This document shows positions 1-11,762 of a stretch of DNA of 64,000 bases, piece after piece; positions within the stretch are counted from its first letter, which is position 1; each line of letters opens with the position of its first letter. The notes below the pieces were generated by a model. That model was given only the letters and a program-made list of their open reading frames with translations. It was not told where the DNA came from and ran no database searches. This DNA comes from Oscarella lobularis (lineage: Eukaryota; Porifera; Homoscleromorpha; Homosclerophorida; Oscarellidae), in the NCBI RefSeq assembly GCF_947507565.1, contig NC_089179.1, positions 1 to 64,000 on the forward strand, in the 5' to 3' direction. The position numbers were made by a program, and so were the translations under genes.

Positions 1-204
1 TAACCCTAACCCTAACCCTAACCCTAACCCTAACCCTAACCCTAACCCTAACCCTAACCCTAACCCTAACCCTAACCCTAACCCTAACCCTAACCCTAAC
101 CCTAACCCTAACCCTAACCCTAACCCTAACCCTAACCCTAACCCTAACCCTAACCCTAACCCTAACCCTAACCCTAACCCTAACCCTAACCCTAACCCTA
201 ACCC
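1..204. repeat. Terminal telomere repeat (TAACCC)34
   Basis: This tract is 34 uninterrupted TAACCC hexamers with no variant repeat. The C-rich strand reads 5' to 3' from base 1, the orientation expected at the left end of a chromosome with vertebrate/metazoan-type TTAGGG telomeres. It joins the satellite directly at 204/205, entering the 452-bp unit in the middle at ATTCTCTTTCC. The true telomere is probably longer; the window simply begins here. Confidence 0.97.
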
Positions 205-3200
205 ATTCTCTTTCCAACGGTGTATCACTTGTCATTAACTTTTTCAAATCAAAGAATTTGTACAGAAGATATAGGTCCATTCGAAAGCTCTTTGAAAGCT
301 CTATCCAACGGTGTATCATATGACCAAGTCACCCAAGTGGGTACATCTTTTAACCCTAACCCCAAACCTAACCCTAACACTCACCCAAGGGTATATCTTT
401 GTCAAATCAAAGAATTTGTACAGAAGATATAGGTCCATTCAAAAGCTCTTTAAAAGCTCTTTCGAATAGTGTATTATATGACCCAGTCACTCAACTGGGT
501 ACACTTTTAAACCCGTAACCCCAAACCTGACCCTAAACCTAAGCCTAAAACACTCTACCCCAACTCCTAAACACCTGCCCCAAAGTCAAACACTTAGAAC
601 TTTTTCATGTCAAATATTTTCTACAGAAGATATAGGTCCATTCAATAGCTCTTTTCATTCTCTTTCCAACGGTGTATCACTTGTCATTAACTTTTTCAAA
701 TCAAAGAATTTGTACAGAAGATATAGGTCCATTCGAAAGCTCTTTGAAAGCTCTATCCAACGGTGTATCATATGACCAAGTCACCCAAGTGGGTACATCT
801 TTTAACCCTAACCCCAAACCTAACCCTAACACTCACCCAAGGGTATATCTTTGTCAAATCAAAGAATTTGTACAGAAGATATAGGTCCATTCAAAAGCTC
901 TTTAAAAGCTCTTTCGAATAGTGTATTATATGACCCAGTCACTCAACTGGGTACACTTTTAAACCCGTAACCCCAAACCTGACCCTAAACCTAAGCCTAA
1001 AACACTCTACCCCAACTCCTAAACACCTGCCCCAAAGTCAAACACTTAGAACTTTTTCATGTCAAATATTTTCTACAGAAGATATAGGTCCATTCAATAG
1101 CTCTTTTCATTCTCTTTCCAACGGTGTATCACTTGTCATTAACTTTTTCAAATCAAAGAATTTGTACAGAAGATATAGGTCCATTCGAAAGCTCTTTGAA
1201 AGCTCTATCCAACGGTGTATCATATGACCAAGTCACCCAAGTGGGTACATCTTTTAACCCTAACCCCAAACCTAACCCTAACACTCACCCAAGGGTATAT
1301 CTTTGTCAAATCAAAGAATTTGTACAGAAGATATAGGTCCATTCAAAAGCTCTTTAAAAGCTCTTTCGAATAGTGTATTATATGACCCAGTCACTCAACT
1401 GGGTACACTTTTAAACCCGTAACCCCAAACCTGACCCTAAACCTAAGCCTAAAACACTCTACCCCAACTCCTAAACACCTGCCCCAAAGTCAAACACTTA
1501 GAACTTTTTCATGTCAAATATTTTCTACAGAAGATATAGGTCCATTCAATAGCTCTTTTCATTCTCTTTCCAACGGTGTATCACTTGTCATTAACTTTTT
1601 CAAATCAAAGAATTTGTACAGAAGATATAGGTCCATTCGAAAGCTCTTTGAAAGCTCTATCCAACGGTGTATCATATGACCAAGTCACCCAAGTGGGTAC
1701 ATCTTTTAACCCTAACCCCAAACCTAACCCTAACACTCACCCAAGGGTATATCTTTGTCAAATCAAAGAATTTGTACAGAAGATATAGGTCCATTCAAAA
1801 GCTCTTTAAAAGCTCTTTCGAATAGTGTATTATATGACCCAGTCACTCAACTGGGTACACTTTTAAACCCGTAACCCCAAACCTGACCCTAAACCTAAGC
1901 CTAAAACACTCTACCCCAACTCCTAAACACCTGCCCCAAAGTCAAACACTTAGAACTTTTTCATGTCAAATATTTTCTACAGAAGATATAGGTCCATTCA
2001 ATAGCTCTTTTCATTCTCTTTCCAACGGTGTATCACTTGTCATTAACTTTTTCAAATCAAAGAATTTGTACAGAAGATATAGGTCCATTCGAAAGCTCTT
2101 TGAAAGCTCTATCCAACGGTGTATCATATGACCAAGTCACCCAAGTGGGTACATCTTTTAACCCTAACCCCAAACCTAACCCTAACACTCACCCAAGGGT
2201 ATATCTTTGTCAAATCAAAGAATTTGTACAGAAGATATAGGTCCATTCAAAAGCTCTTTAAAAGCTCTTTCGAATAGTGTATTATATGACCCAGTCACTC
2301 AACTGGGTACACTTTTAAACCCGTAACCCCAAACCTGACCCTAAACCTAAGCCTAAAACACTCTACCCCAACTCCTAAACACCTGCCCCAAAGTCAAACA
2401 CTTAGAACTTTTTCATGTCAAATATTTTCTACAGAAGATATAGGTCCATTCAATAGCTCTTTTCATTCTCTTTCCAACGGTGTATCACTTGTCATTAACT
2501 TTTTCAAATCAAAGAATTTGTACAGAAGATATAGGTCCATTCGAAAGCTCTTTGAAAGCTCTATCCAACGGTGTATCATATGACCAAGTCACCCAAGTGG
2601 GTACATCTTTTAACCCTAACCCCAAACCTAACCCTAACACTCACCCAAGGGTATATCTTTGTCAAATCAAAGAATTTGTACAGAAGATATAGGTCCATTC
2701 AAAAGCTCTTTAAAAGCTCTTTCGAATAGTGTATTATATGACCCAGTCACTCAACTGGGTACACTTTTAAACCCGTAACCCCAAACCTGACCCTAAACCT
2801 AAGCCTAAAACACTCTACCCCAACTCCTAAACACCTGCCCCAAAGTCAAACACTTAGAACTTTTTCATGTCAAATATTTTCTACAGAAGATATAGGTCCA
2901 TTCAATAGCTCTTTTCATTCTCTTTCCAACGGTGTATCACTTGTCATTAACTTTTTCAAATCAAAGAATTTGTACAGAAGATATAGGTCCATTCGAAAGC
3001 TCTTTGAAAGCTCTATCCAACGGTGTATCATATGACCAAGTCACCCAAGTGGGTACATCTTTTAACCCTAACCCCAAACCTAACCCTAACACTCACCCAA
3101 GGGTATATCTTTGTCAAATCAAAGAATTTGTACAGAAGATATAGGTCCATTCAAAAGCTCTTTAAAAGCTCTTTCGAATAGTGTATTATATGACCCAGTC

Positions 3201-4418
3201 ACTCAACTGGGTACACTTTTAAACCCGTAACCCCAAACCTGACCCTAAACCTAAGCCTAAAACACTCTACCCCAACTCCTAAACACCTGCCCCAAAGTCA
3301 AACACTTAGAACTTTTTCATGTCAAATATTTTCTACAGAAGATATAGGTCCATTCAATAGCTCTTTTCATTCTCTTTCCAACGGTGTATCACTTGTCATT
3401 AACTTTTTCAAATCAAAGAATTTGTACAGAAGATATAGGTCCATTCGAAAGCTCTTTGAAAGCTCTATCCAACGGTGTATCATATGACCAAGTCACCCAA
3501 GTGGGTACATCTTTTAACCCTAACCCCAAACCTAACCCTAACACTCACCCAAGGGTATATCTTTGTCAAATCAAAGAATTTGTACAGAAGATATAGGTCC
3601 ATTCAAAAGCTCTTTAAAAGCTCTTTCGAATAGTGTATTATATGACCCAGTCACTCAACTGGGTACACTTTTAAACCCGTAACCCCAAACCTGACCCTAA
3701 ACCTAAGCCTAAAACACTCTACCCCAACTCCTAAACACCTGCCCCAAAGTCAAACACTTAGAACTTTTTCATGTCAAATATTTTCTACAGAAGATATAGG
3801 TCCATTCAATAGCTCTTTTCATTCTCTTTCCAACGGTGTATCACTTGTCATTAACTTTTTCAAATCAAAGAATTTGTACAGAAGATATAGGTCCATTCGA
3901 AAGCTCTTTGAAAGCTCTATCCAACGGTGTATCATATGACCAAGTCACCCAAGTGGGTACATCTTTTAACCCTAACCCCAAACCTAACCCTAACACTCAC
4001 CCAAGGGTATATCTTTGTCAAATCAAAGAATTTGTACAGAAGATATAGGTCCATTCAAAAGCTCTTTAAAAGCTCTTTCGAATAGTGTATTATATGACCC
4101 AGTCACTCAACTGGGTACACTTTTAAACCCGTAACCCCAAACCTGACCCTAAACCTAAGCCTAAAACACTCTACCCCAACTCCTAAACACCTGCCCCAAA
4201 GTCAAACACTTAGAACTTTTTCATGTCAAATATTTTCTACAGAAGATATAGGTCCATTCAATAGCTCTTTTCATTCTCTTTCCAACGGTGTATTACTTGT
4301 CATTAACTTTTTCAAATCAAAGAATTTGTACAGAAGATATAGGTCCATTCGAAAGCTCTTTGAAAGCTCTATCCAACGGTGTATCATATGACCAAGTCAC
4401 CCAAGTGGGTACATCTTT
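205..4418. repeat. Subtelomeric 452-bp satellite, distal block (9 units plus 146 bp)
   Basis: Head-to-tail units repeat every 452 bp, giving 4214 bp, or nine full units plus 146 bp. Units appear identical by eye; the only difference I found is a C-to-T at 4294. Each unit has three diverged internal copies of a motif containing ACAGAAGATATAGGTCCATT, spaced 158, 203 and 91 bp (for example 257, 415 and 618). It also has stretches of degenerate telomere sequence such as TAACCCTAACCCCAAACC. A 70-codon open frame recurs in every unit but is a by-product of the repeat. I regard it as non-coding. Confidence 0.96.
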
Positions 4419-4622
4419 TAACCCTAACCCTAACCCTAACCCTAACCCTAACCCTAACCCTAACCCTAACCCTAACCCTAACCCTAACCCTAACCCTAAC
4501 CCTAACCCTAACCCTAACCCTAACCCTAACCCTAACCCTAACCCTAACCCTAACCCTAACCCTAACCCTAACCCTAACCCTAACCCTAACCCTAACCCTA
4601 ACCCTAACCCTAACCCTAACCC
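4419..4622. repeat. Interstitial telomere tract (TAACCC)34
   Basis: A second perfect tract of 34 TAACCC hexamers lies inside the satellite. It has the same length, phase and orientation as the terminal tract and the same right-hand junction with the satellite (CCC then ATTCTCTTTCC). On its left it replaces the unit sequence after ACATCTTT, where the unit itself normally continues into TAACCCTAACCCC. Long reading frames of Asn-Pro, Leu-Thr or Gly-Leu repeats here are translation artefacts of the hexamer. Confidence 0.96.
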
Positions 4623-7600
4623 ATTCTCTTTCCAACGGTGTATCACTTGTCATTAACTTTTTCAAATCAAAGAATTTGTACAGAAGATATAGGTCCATTC
4701 GAAAGCTCTTTGAAAGCTCTATCCAACGGTGTATCATATGACCAAGTCACCCAAGTGGGTACATCTTTTAACCCTAACCCCAAACCTAACCCTAACACTC
4801 ACCCAAGGGTATATCTTTGTCAAATCAAAGAATTTGTACAGAAGATATAGGTCCATTCAAAAGCTCTTTAAAAGCTCTTTCGAATAGTGTATTATATGAC
4901 CCAGTCACTCAACTGGGTACACTTTTAAACCCGTAACCCCAAACCTGACCCTAAACCTAAGCCTAAAACACTCTACCCCAACTCCTAAACACCTGCCCCA
5001 AAGTCAAACACTTAGAACTTTTTCATGTCAAATATTTTCTACAGAAGATATAGGTCCATTCAATAGCTCTTTTCATTCTCTTTCCAACGGTGTATCACTT
5101 GTCATTAACTTTTTCAAATCAAAGAATTTGTACAGAAGATATAGGTCCATTCGAAAGCTCTTTGAAAGCTCTATCCAACGGTGTATCATATGACCAAGTC
5201 ACCCAAGTGGGTACATCTTTTAACCCTAACCCCAAACCTAACCCTAACACTCACCCAAGGGTATATCTTTGTCAAATCAAAGAATTTGTACAGAAGATAT
5301 AGGTCCATTCAAAAGCTCTTTAAAAGCTCTTTCGAATAGTGTATTATATGACCCAGTCACTCAACTGGGTACACTTTTAAACCCGTAACCCCAAACCTGA
5401 CCCTAAACCTAAGCCTAAAACACTCTACCCCAACTCCTAAACACCTGCCCCAAAGTCAAACACTTAGAACTTTTTCATGTCAAATATTTTCTACAGAAGA
5501 TATAGGTCCATTCAATAGCTCTTTTCATTCTCTTTCCAACGGTGTATCACTTGTCATTAACTTTTTCAAATCAAAGAATTTGTACAGAAGATATAGGTCC
5601 ATTCGAAAGCTCTTTGAAAGCTCTATCCAACGGTGTATCATATGACCAAGTCACCCAAGTGGGTACATCTTTTAACCCTAACCCCAAACCTAACCCTAAC
5701 ACTCACCCAAGGGTATATCTTTGTCAAATCAAAGAATTTGTACAGAAGATATAGGTCCATTCAAAAGCTCTTTAAAAGCTCTTTCGAATAGTGTATTATA
5801 TGACCCAGTCACTCAACTGGGTACACTTTTAAACCCGTAACCCCAAACCTGACCCTAAACCTAAGCCTAAAACACTCTACCCCAACTCCTAAACACCTGC
5901 CCCAAAGTCAAACACTTAGAACTTTTTCATGTCAAATATTTTCTACAGAAGATATAGGTCCATTCAATAGCTCTTTTCATTCTCTTTCCAACGGTGTATC
6001 ACTTGTCATTAACTTTTTCAAATCAAAGAATTTGTACAGAAGATATAGGTCCATTCGAAAGCTCTTTGAAAGCTCTATCCAACGGTGTATCATATGACCA
6101 AGTCACCCAAGTGGGTACATCTTTTAACCCTAACCCCAAACCTAACCCTAACACTCACCCAAGGGTATATCTTTGTCAAATCAAAGAATTTGTACAGAAG
6201 ATATAGGTCCATTCAAAAGCTCTTTAAAAGCTCTTTCGAATAGTGTATTATATGACCCAGTCACTCAACTGGGTACACTTTTAAACCCGTAACCCCAAAC
6301 CTGACCCTAAACCTAAGCCTAAAACACTCTACCCCAACTCCTAAACACCTGCCCCAAAGTCAAACACTTAGAACTTTTTCATGTCAAATATTTTCTACAG
6401 AAGATATAGGTCCATTCAATAGCTCTTTTCATTCTCTTTCCAACGGTGTATCACTTGTCATTAACTTTTTCAAATCAAAGAATTTGTACAGAAGATATAG
6501 GTCCATTCGAAAGCTCTTTGAAAGCTCTATCCAACGGTGTATCATATGACCAAGTCACCCAAGTGGGTACATCTTTTAACCCTAACCCCAAACCTAACCC
6601 TAACACTCACCCAAGGGTATATCTTTGTCAAATCAAAGAATTTGTACAGAAGATATAGGTCCATTCAAAAGCTCTTTAAAAGCTCTTTCGAATAGTGTAT
6701 TATATGACCCAGTCACTCAACTGGGTACACTTTTAAACCCGTAACCCCAAACCTGACCCTAAACCTAAGCCTAAAACACTCTACCCCAACTCCTAAACAC
6801 CTGCCCCAAAGTCAAACACTTAGAACTTTTTCATGTCAAATATTTTCTACAGAAGATATAGGTCCATTCAATAGCTCTTTTCATTCTCTTTCCAACGGTG
6901 TATCACTTGTCATTAACTTTTTCAAATCAAAGAATTTGTACAGAAGATATAGGTCCATTCGAAAGCTCTTTGAAAGCTCTATCCAACGGTGTATCATATG
7001 ACCAAGTCACCCAAGTGGGTACATCTTTTAACCCTAACCCCAAACCTAACCCTAACACTCACCCAAGGGTATATCTTTGTCAAATCAAAGAATTTGTACA
7101 GAAGATATAGGTCCATTCAAAAGCTCTTTAAAAGCTCTTTCGAATAGTGTATTATATGACCCAGTCACTCAACTGGGTACACTTTTAAACCCGTAACCCC
7201 AAACCTGACCCTAAACCTAAGCCTAAAACACTCTACCCCAACTCCTAAACACCTGCCCCAAAGTCAAACACTTAGAACTTTTTCATGTCAAATATTTTCT
7301 ACAGAAGATATAGGTCCATTCAATAGCTCTTTTCATTCTCTTTCCAACGGTGTATCACTTGTCATTAACTTTTTCAAATCAAAGAATTTGTACAGAAGAT
7401 ATAGGTCCATTCGAAAGCTCTTTGAAAGCTCTATCCAACGGTGTATCATATGACCAAGTCACCCAAGTGGGTACATCTTTTAACCCTAACCCCAAACCTA
7501 ACCCTAACACTCACCCAAGGGTATATCTTTGTCAAATCAAAGAATTTGTACAGAAGATATAGGTCCATTCAAAAGCTCTTTAAAAGCTCTTTCGAATAGT

Positions 7601-10600
7601 GTATTATATGACCCAGTCACTCAACTGGGTACACTTTTAAACCCGTAACCCCAAACCTGACCCTAAACCTAAGCCTAAAACACTCTACCCCAACTCCTAA
7701 ACACCTGCCCCAAAGTCAAACACTTAGAACTTTTTCATGTCAAATATTTTCTACAGAAGATATAGGTCCATTCAATAGCTCTTTTCATTCTCTTTCCAAC
7801 GGTGTATCACTTGTCATTAACTTTTTCAAATCAAAGAATTTGTACAGAAGATATAGGTCCATTCGAAAGCTCTTTGAAAGCTCTATCCAACGGTGTATCA
7901 TATGACCAAGTCACCCAAGTGGGTACATCTTTTAACCCTAACCCCAAACCTAACCCTAACACTCACCCAAGGGTATATCTTTGTCAAATCAAAGAATTTG
8001 TACAGAAGATATAGGTCCATTCAAAAGCTCTTTAAAAGCTCTTTCGAATAGTGTATTATATGACCCAGTCACTCAACTGGGTACACTTTTAAACCCGTAA
8101 CCCCAAACCTGACCCTAAACCTAAGCCTAAAACACTCTACCCCAACTCCTAAACACCTGCCCCAAAGTCAAACACTTAGAACTTTTTCATGTCAAATATT
8201 TTCTACAGAAGATATAGGTCCATTCAATAGCTCTTTTCATTCTCTTTCCAACGGTGTATCACTTGTCATTAACTTTTTCAAATCAAAGAATTTGTACAGA
8301 AGATATAGGTCCATTCGAAAGCTCTTTGAAAGCTCTATCCAACGGTGTATCATATGACCAAGTCACCCAAGTGGGTACATCTTTTAACCCTAACCCCAAA
8401 CCTAACCCTAACACTCACCCAAGGGTATATCTTTGTCAAATCAAAGAATTTGTACAGAAGATATAGGTCCATTCAAAAGCTCTTTAAAAGCTCTTTCGAA
8501 TAGTGTATTATATGACCCAGTCACTCAACTGGGTACACTTTTAAACCCGTAACCCCAAACCTGACCCTAAACCTAAGCCTAAAACACTCTACCCCAACTC
8601 CTAAACACCTGCCCCAAAGTCAAACACTTAGAACTTTTTCATGTCAAATATTTTCTACAGAAGATATAGGTCCATTCAATAGCTCTTTTCATTCTCTTTC
8701 CAACGGTGTATTACTTGTCATTAACTTTTTCAAATCAAAGAATTTGTACAGAAGATATAGGTCCATTCGAAAGCTCTTTGAAAGCTCTATCCAACGGTGT
8801 ATCATATGACCAAGTCACCCAAGTGGGTACATCTTTTAACCCTAACCCCAAACCTAACCCTAACACTCACCCAAGGGTATATCTTTGTCAAATCAAAGAA
8901 TTTGTACAGAAGATATAGGTCCATTCAAAAGCTCTTTAAAAGCTCTTTCGAATAGTGTATTATATGACCCAGTCACTCAACTGGGTACACTTTTAAACCC
9001 GTAACCCCAAACCTGACCCTAAACCTAAGCCTAAAACACTCTACCCCAACTCCTAAACACCTGCCCCAAAGTCAAACACTTAGAACTTTTTCATGTCAAA
9101 TATTTTCTACAGAAGATATAGGTCCATTCAATAGCTCTTTTCATTCTCTTTCCAACGGTGTATCACTTGTCATTAACTTTTTCAAATCAAAGAATTTGTA
9201 CAGAAGATATAGGTCCATTCGAAAGCTCTTTGAAAGCTCTATCCAACGGTGTATCATATGACCAAGTCACCCAAGTGGGTACATCTTTTAACCCTAACCC
9301 CAAACCTAACCCTAACACTCACCCAAGGGTATATCTTTGTCAAATCAAAGAATTTGTACAGAAGATATAGGTCCATTCAAAAGCTCTTTAAAAGCTCTTT
9401 CGAATAGTGTATTATATGACCCAGTCACTCAACTGGGTACACTTTTAAACCCGTAACCCCAAACCTGACCCTAAACCTAAGCCTAAAACACTCTACCCCA
9501 ACTCCTAAACACCTGCCCCAAAGTCAAACACTTAGAACTTTTTCATGTCAAATATTTTCTACAGAAGATATAGGTCCATTCAATAGCTCTTTTCATTCTC
9601 TTTCCAACGGTGTATCACTTGTCATTAACTTTTTCAAATCAAAGAATTTGTACAGAAGATATAGGTCCATTCGAAAGCTCTTTGAAAGCTCTATCCAACG
9701 GTGTATCATATGACCAAGTCACCCAAGTGGGTACATCTTTTAACCCTAACCCCAAACCTAACCCTAACACTCACCCAAGGGTATATCTTTGTCAAATCAA
9801 AGAATTTGTACAGAAGATATAGGTCCATTCAAAAGCTCTTTAAAAGCTCTTTCGAATAGTGTATTATATGACCCAGTCACTCAACTGGGTACACTTTTAA
9901 ACCCGTAACCCCAAACCTGACCCTAAACCTAAGCCTAAAACACTCTACCCCAACTCCTAAACACCTGCCCCAAAGTCAAACACTTAGAACTTTTTCATGT
10001 CAAATATTTTCTACAGAAGATATAGGTCCATTCAATAGCTCTTTTCATTCTCTTTCCAACGGTGTATCACTTGTCATTAACTTTTTCAAATCAAAGAATT
10101 TGTACAGAAGATATAGGTCCATTCGAAAGCTCTTTGAAAGCTCTATCCAACGGTGTATCATATGACCAAGTCACCCAAGTGGGTACATCTTTTAACCCTA
10201 ACCCCAAACCTAACCCTAACACTCACCCAAGGGTATATCTTTGTCAAATCAAAGAATTTGTACAGAAGATATAGGTCCATTCAAAAGCTCTTTAAAAGCT
10301 CTTTCGAATAGTGTATTATATGACCCAGTCACTCAACTGGGTACACTTTTAAACCCGTAACCCCAAACCTGACCCTAAACCTAAGCCTAAAACACTCTAC
10401 CCCAACTCCTAAACACCTGCCCCAAAGTCAAACACTTAGAACTTTTTCATGTCAAATATTTTCTACAGAAGATATAGGTCCATTCAATAGCTCTTTTCAT
10501 TCTCTTTCCAACGGTGTATCACTTGTCATTAACTTTTTCAAATCAAAGAATTTGTACAGAAGATATAGGTCCATTCGAAAGCTCTTTGAAAGCTCTATCC

Positions 10601-11548
10601 AACGGTGTATCATATGACCAAGTCACCCAAGTGGGTACATCTTTTAACCCTAACCCCAAACCTAACCCTAACACTCACCCAAGGGTATATCTTTGTCAAA
10701 TCAAAGAATTTGTACAGAAGATATAGGTCCATTCAAAAGCTCTTTAAAAGCTCTTTCGAATAGTGTATTATATGACCCAGTCACTCAACTGGGTACACTT
10801 TTAAACCCGTAACCCCAAACCTGACCCTAAACCTAAGCCTAAAACACTCTACCCCAACTCCTAAACACCTGCCCCAAAGTCAAACACTTAGAACTTTTTC
10901 ATGTCAAATATTTTCTACAGAAGATATAGGTCCATTCAATAGCTCTTTTCATTCTCTTTCCAACGGTGTATCACTTGTCATTAACTTTTTCAAATCAAAG
11001 AATTTGTACAGAAGATATAGGTCCATTCGAAAGCTCTTTGAAAGCTCTATCCAACGGTGTATCATATGACCAAGTCACCCAAGTGGGTACATCTTTTAAC
11101 CCTAACCCCAAACCTAACCCTAACACTCACCCAAGGGTATATCTTTGTCAAATCAAAGAATTTGTACAGAAGATATAGGTCCATTCAAAAGCTCTTTAAA
11201 AGCTCTTTCGAATAGTGTATTATATGACCCAGTCACTCAACTGGGTACACTTTTAAACCCGTAACCCCAAACCTGACCCTAAACCTAAGCCTAAAACACT
11301 CTACCCCAACTCCTAAACACCTGCCCCAAAGTCAAACACTTAGAACTTTTTCATGTCAAATATTTTCTACAGAAGATATAGGTCCATTCAATAGCTCTTT
11401 TCATTCTCTTTCCAACGGTGTATCACTTGTCATTAACTTTTTCAAATCAAAGAATTTGTACAGAAGATATAGGTCCATTCGAAAGCTCTTTGAAAGCTCT
11501 ATCCAACGGTGTATCATATGACCAAGTCACCCAAGTGGGTACATCTTT
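4623..11548. repeat. Subtelomeric 452-bp satellite, proximal block (15 units plus 146 bp)
   Basis: The same 452-bp unit continues for 6926 bp, fifteen full units plus 146 bp. It ends at exactly the same unit position (ACATCTTT) as the distal block. A C-to-T variant at 8712 lies 4418 bp from the identical variant at 4294, so 1-4418 and 4419-8836 look like one duplicated block. No convincing gene is present. Confidence 0.96.
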
Positions 11549-11582
11549 TAACCCTAACCCCTAACCCTAACCCTAACCCTAA
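11549..11582. repeat. Degenerate telomere-like junction
   Basis: A short run of five CCCTAA-type hexamers with one extra C marks the inner edge of the satellite. It is followed immediately by the GGGCTA minisatellite in the opposite strand sense. It probably marks an ancient telomere or recombination boundary. Confidence 0.85.
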
Positions 11583-11762
11583 GGGCTAAGCTGGGCTACG
11601 TTGGGCTAAGCTGGGCTACGTTGGGCTAAGCTGGGCTACGTTGGGCTAAGCTGGGCTACGTTGGGCTAAGCTGGGCTACGTTGGGCTAAGCTGGGCTACG
11701 TTGGGCTAAGCTGGGCTACGTTGGGCTAAGCTGGGCTACGTTGGGCTAAGTTGGGCTACGTT
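11583..11762. repeat. 20-bp minisatellite, nine copies (GGGCTAAGCT / GGGCTACGTT)
   Basis: Nine tandem 20-bp copies each consist of two related 10-mers, GGGCTAAGCT and GGGCTACGTT. The last copy carries CTAAGTT instead of CTAAGCT. The half-unit GGGCTA differs by one base from the G-rich telomere repeat GGGTTA and lies in opposite orientation to the telomere tracts. It separates the satellite from unique sequence. Confidence 0.95.

Noticed and set aside
4288-4741. Long frames of Asn-Pro, Leu-Thr, Gly-Leu and Arg-Val repeats across the internal telomere tract
   Set aside because: All are translations of a hexamer with no stop in several frames, so they are not genes.
220-11178. Recurrent 70-codon open frame in each satellite unit
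   Set aside because: It repeats with the 452-bp unit, has no independent conservation beyond the DNA repeat, and includes telomere-derived Asn-Pro codons. I take it as a passive reading frame.
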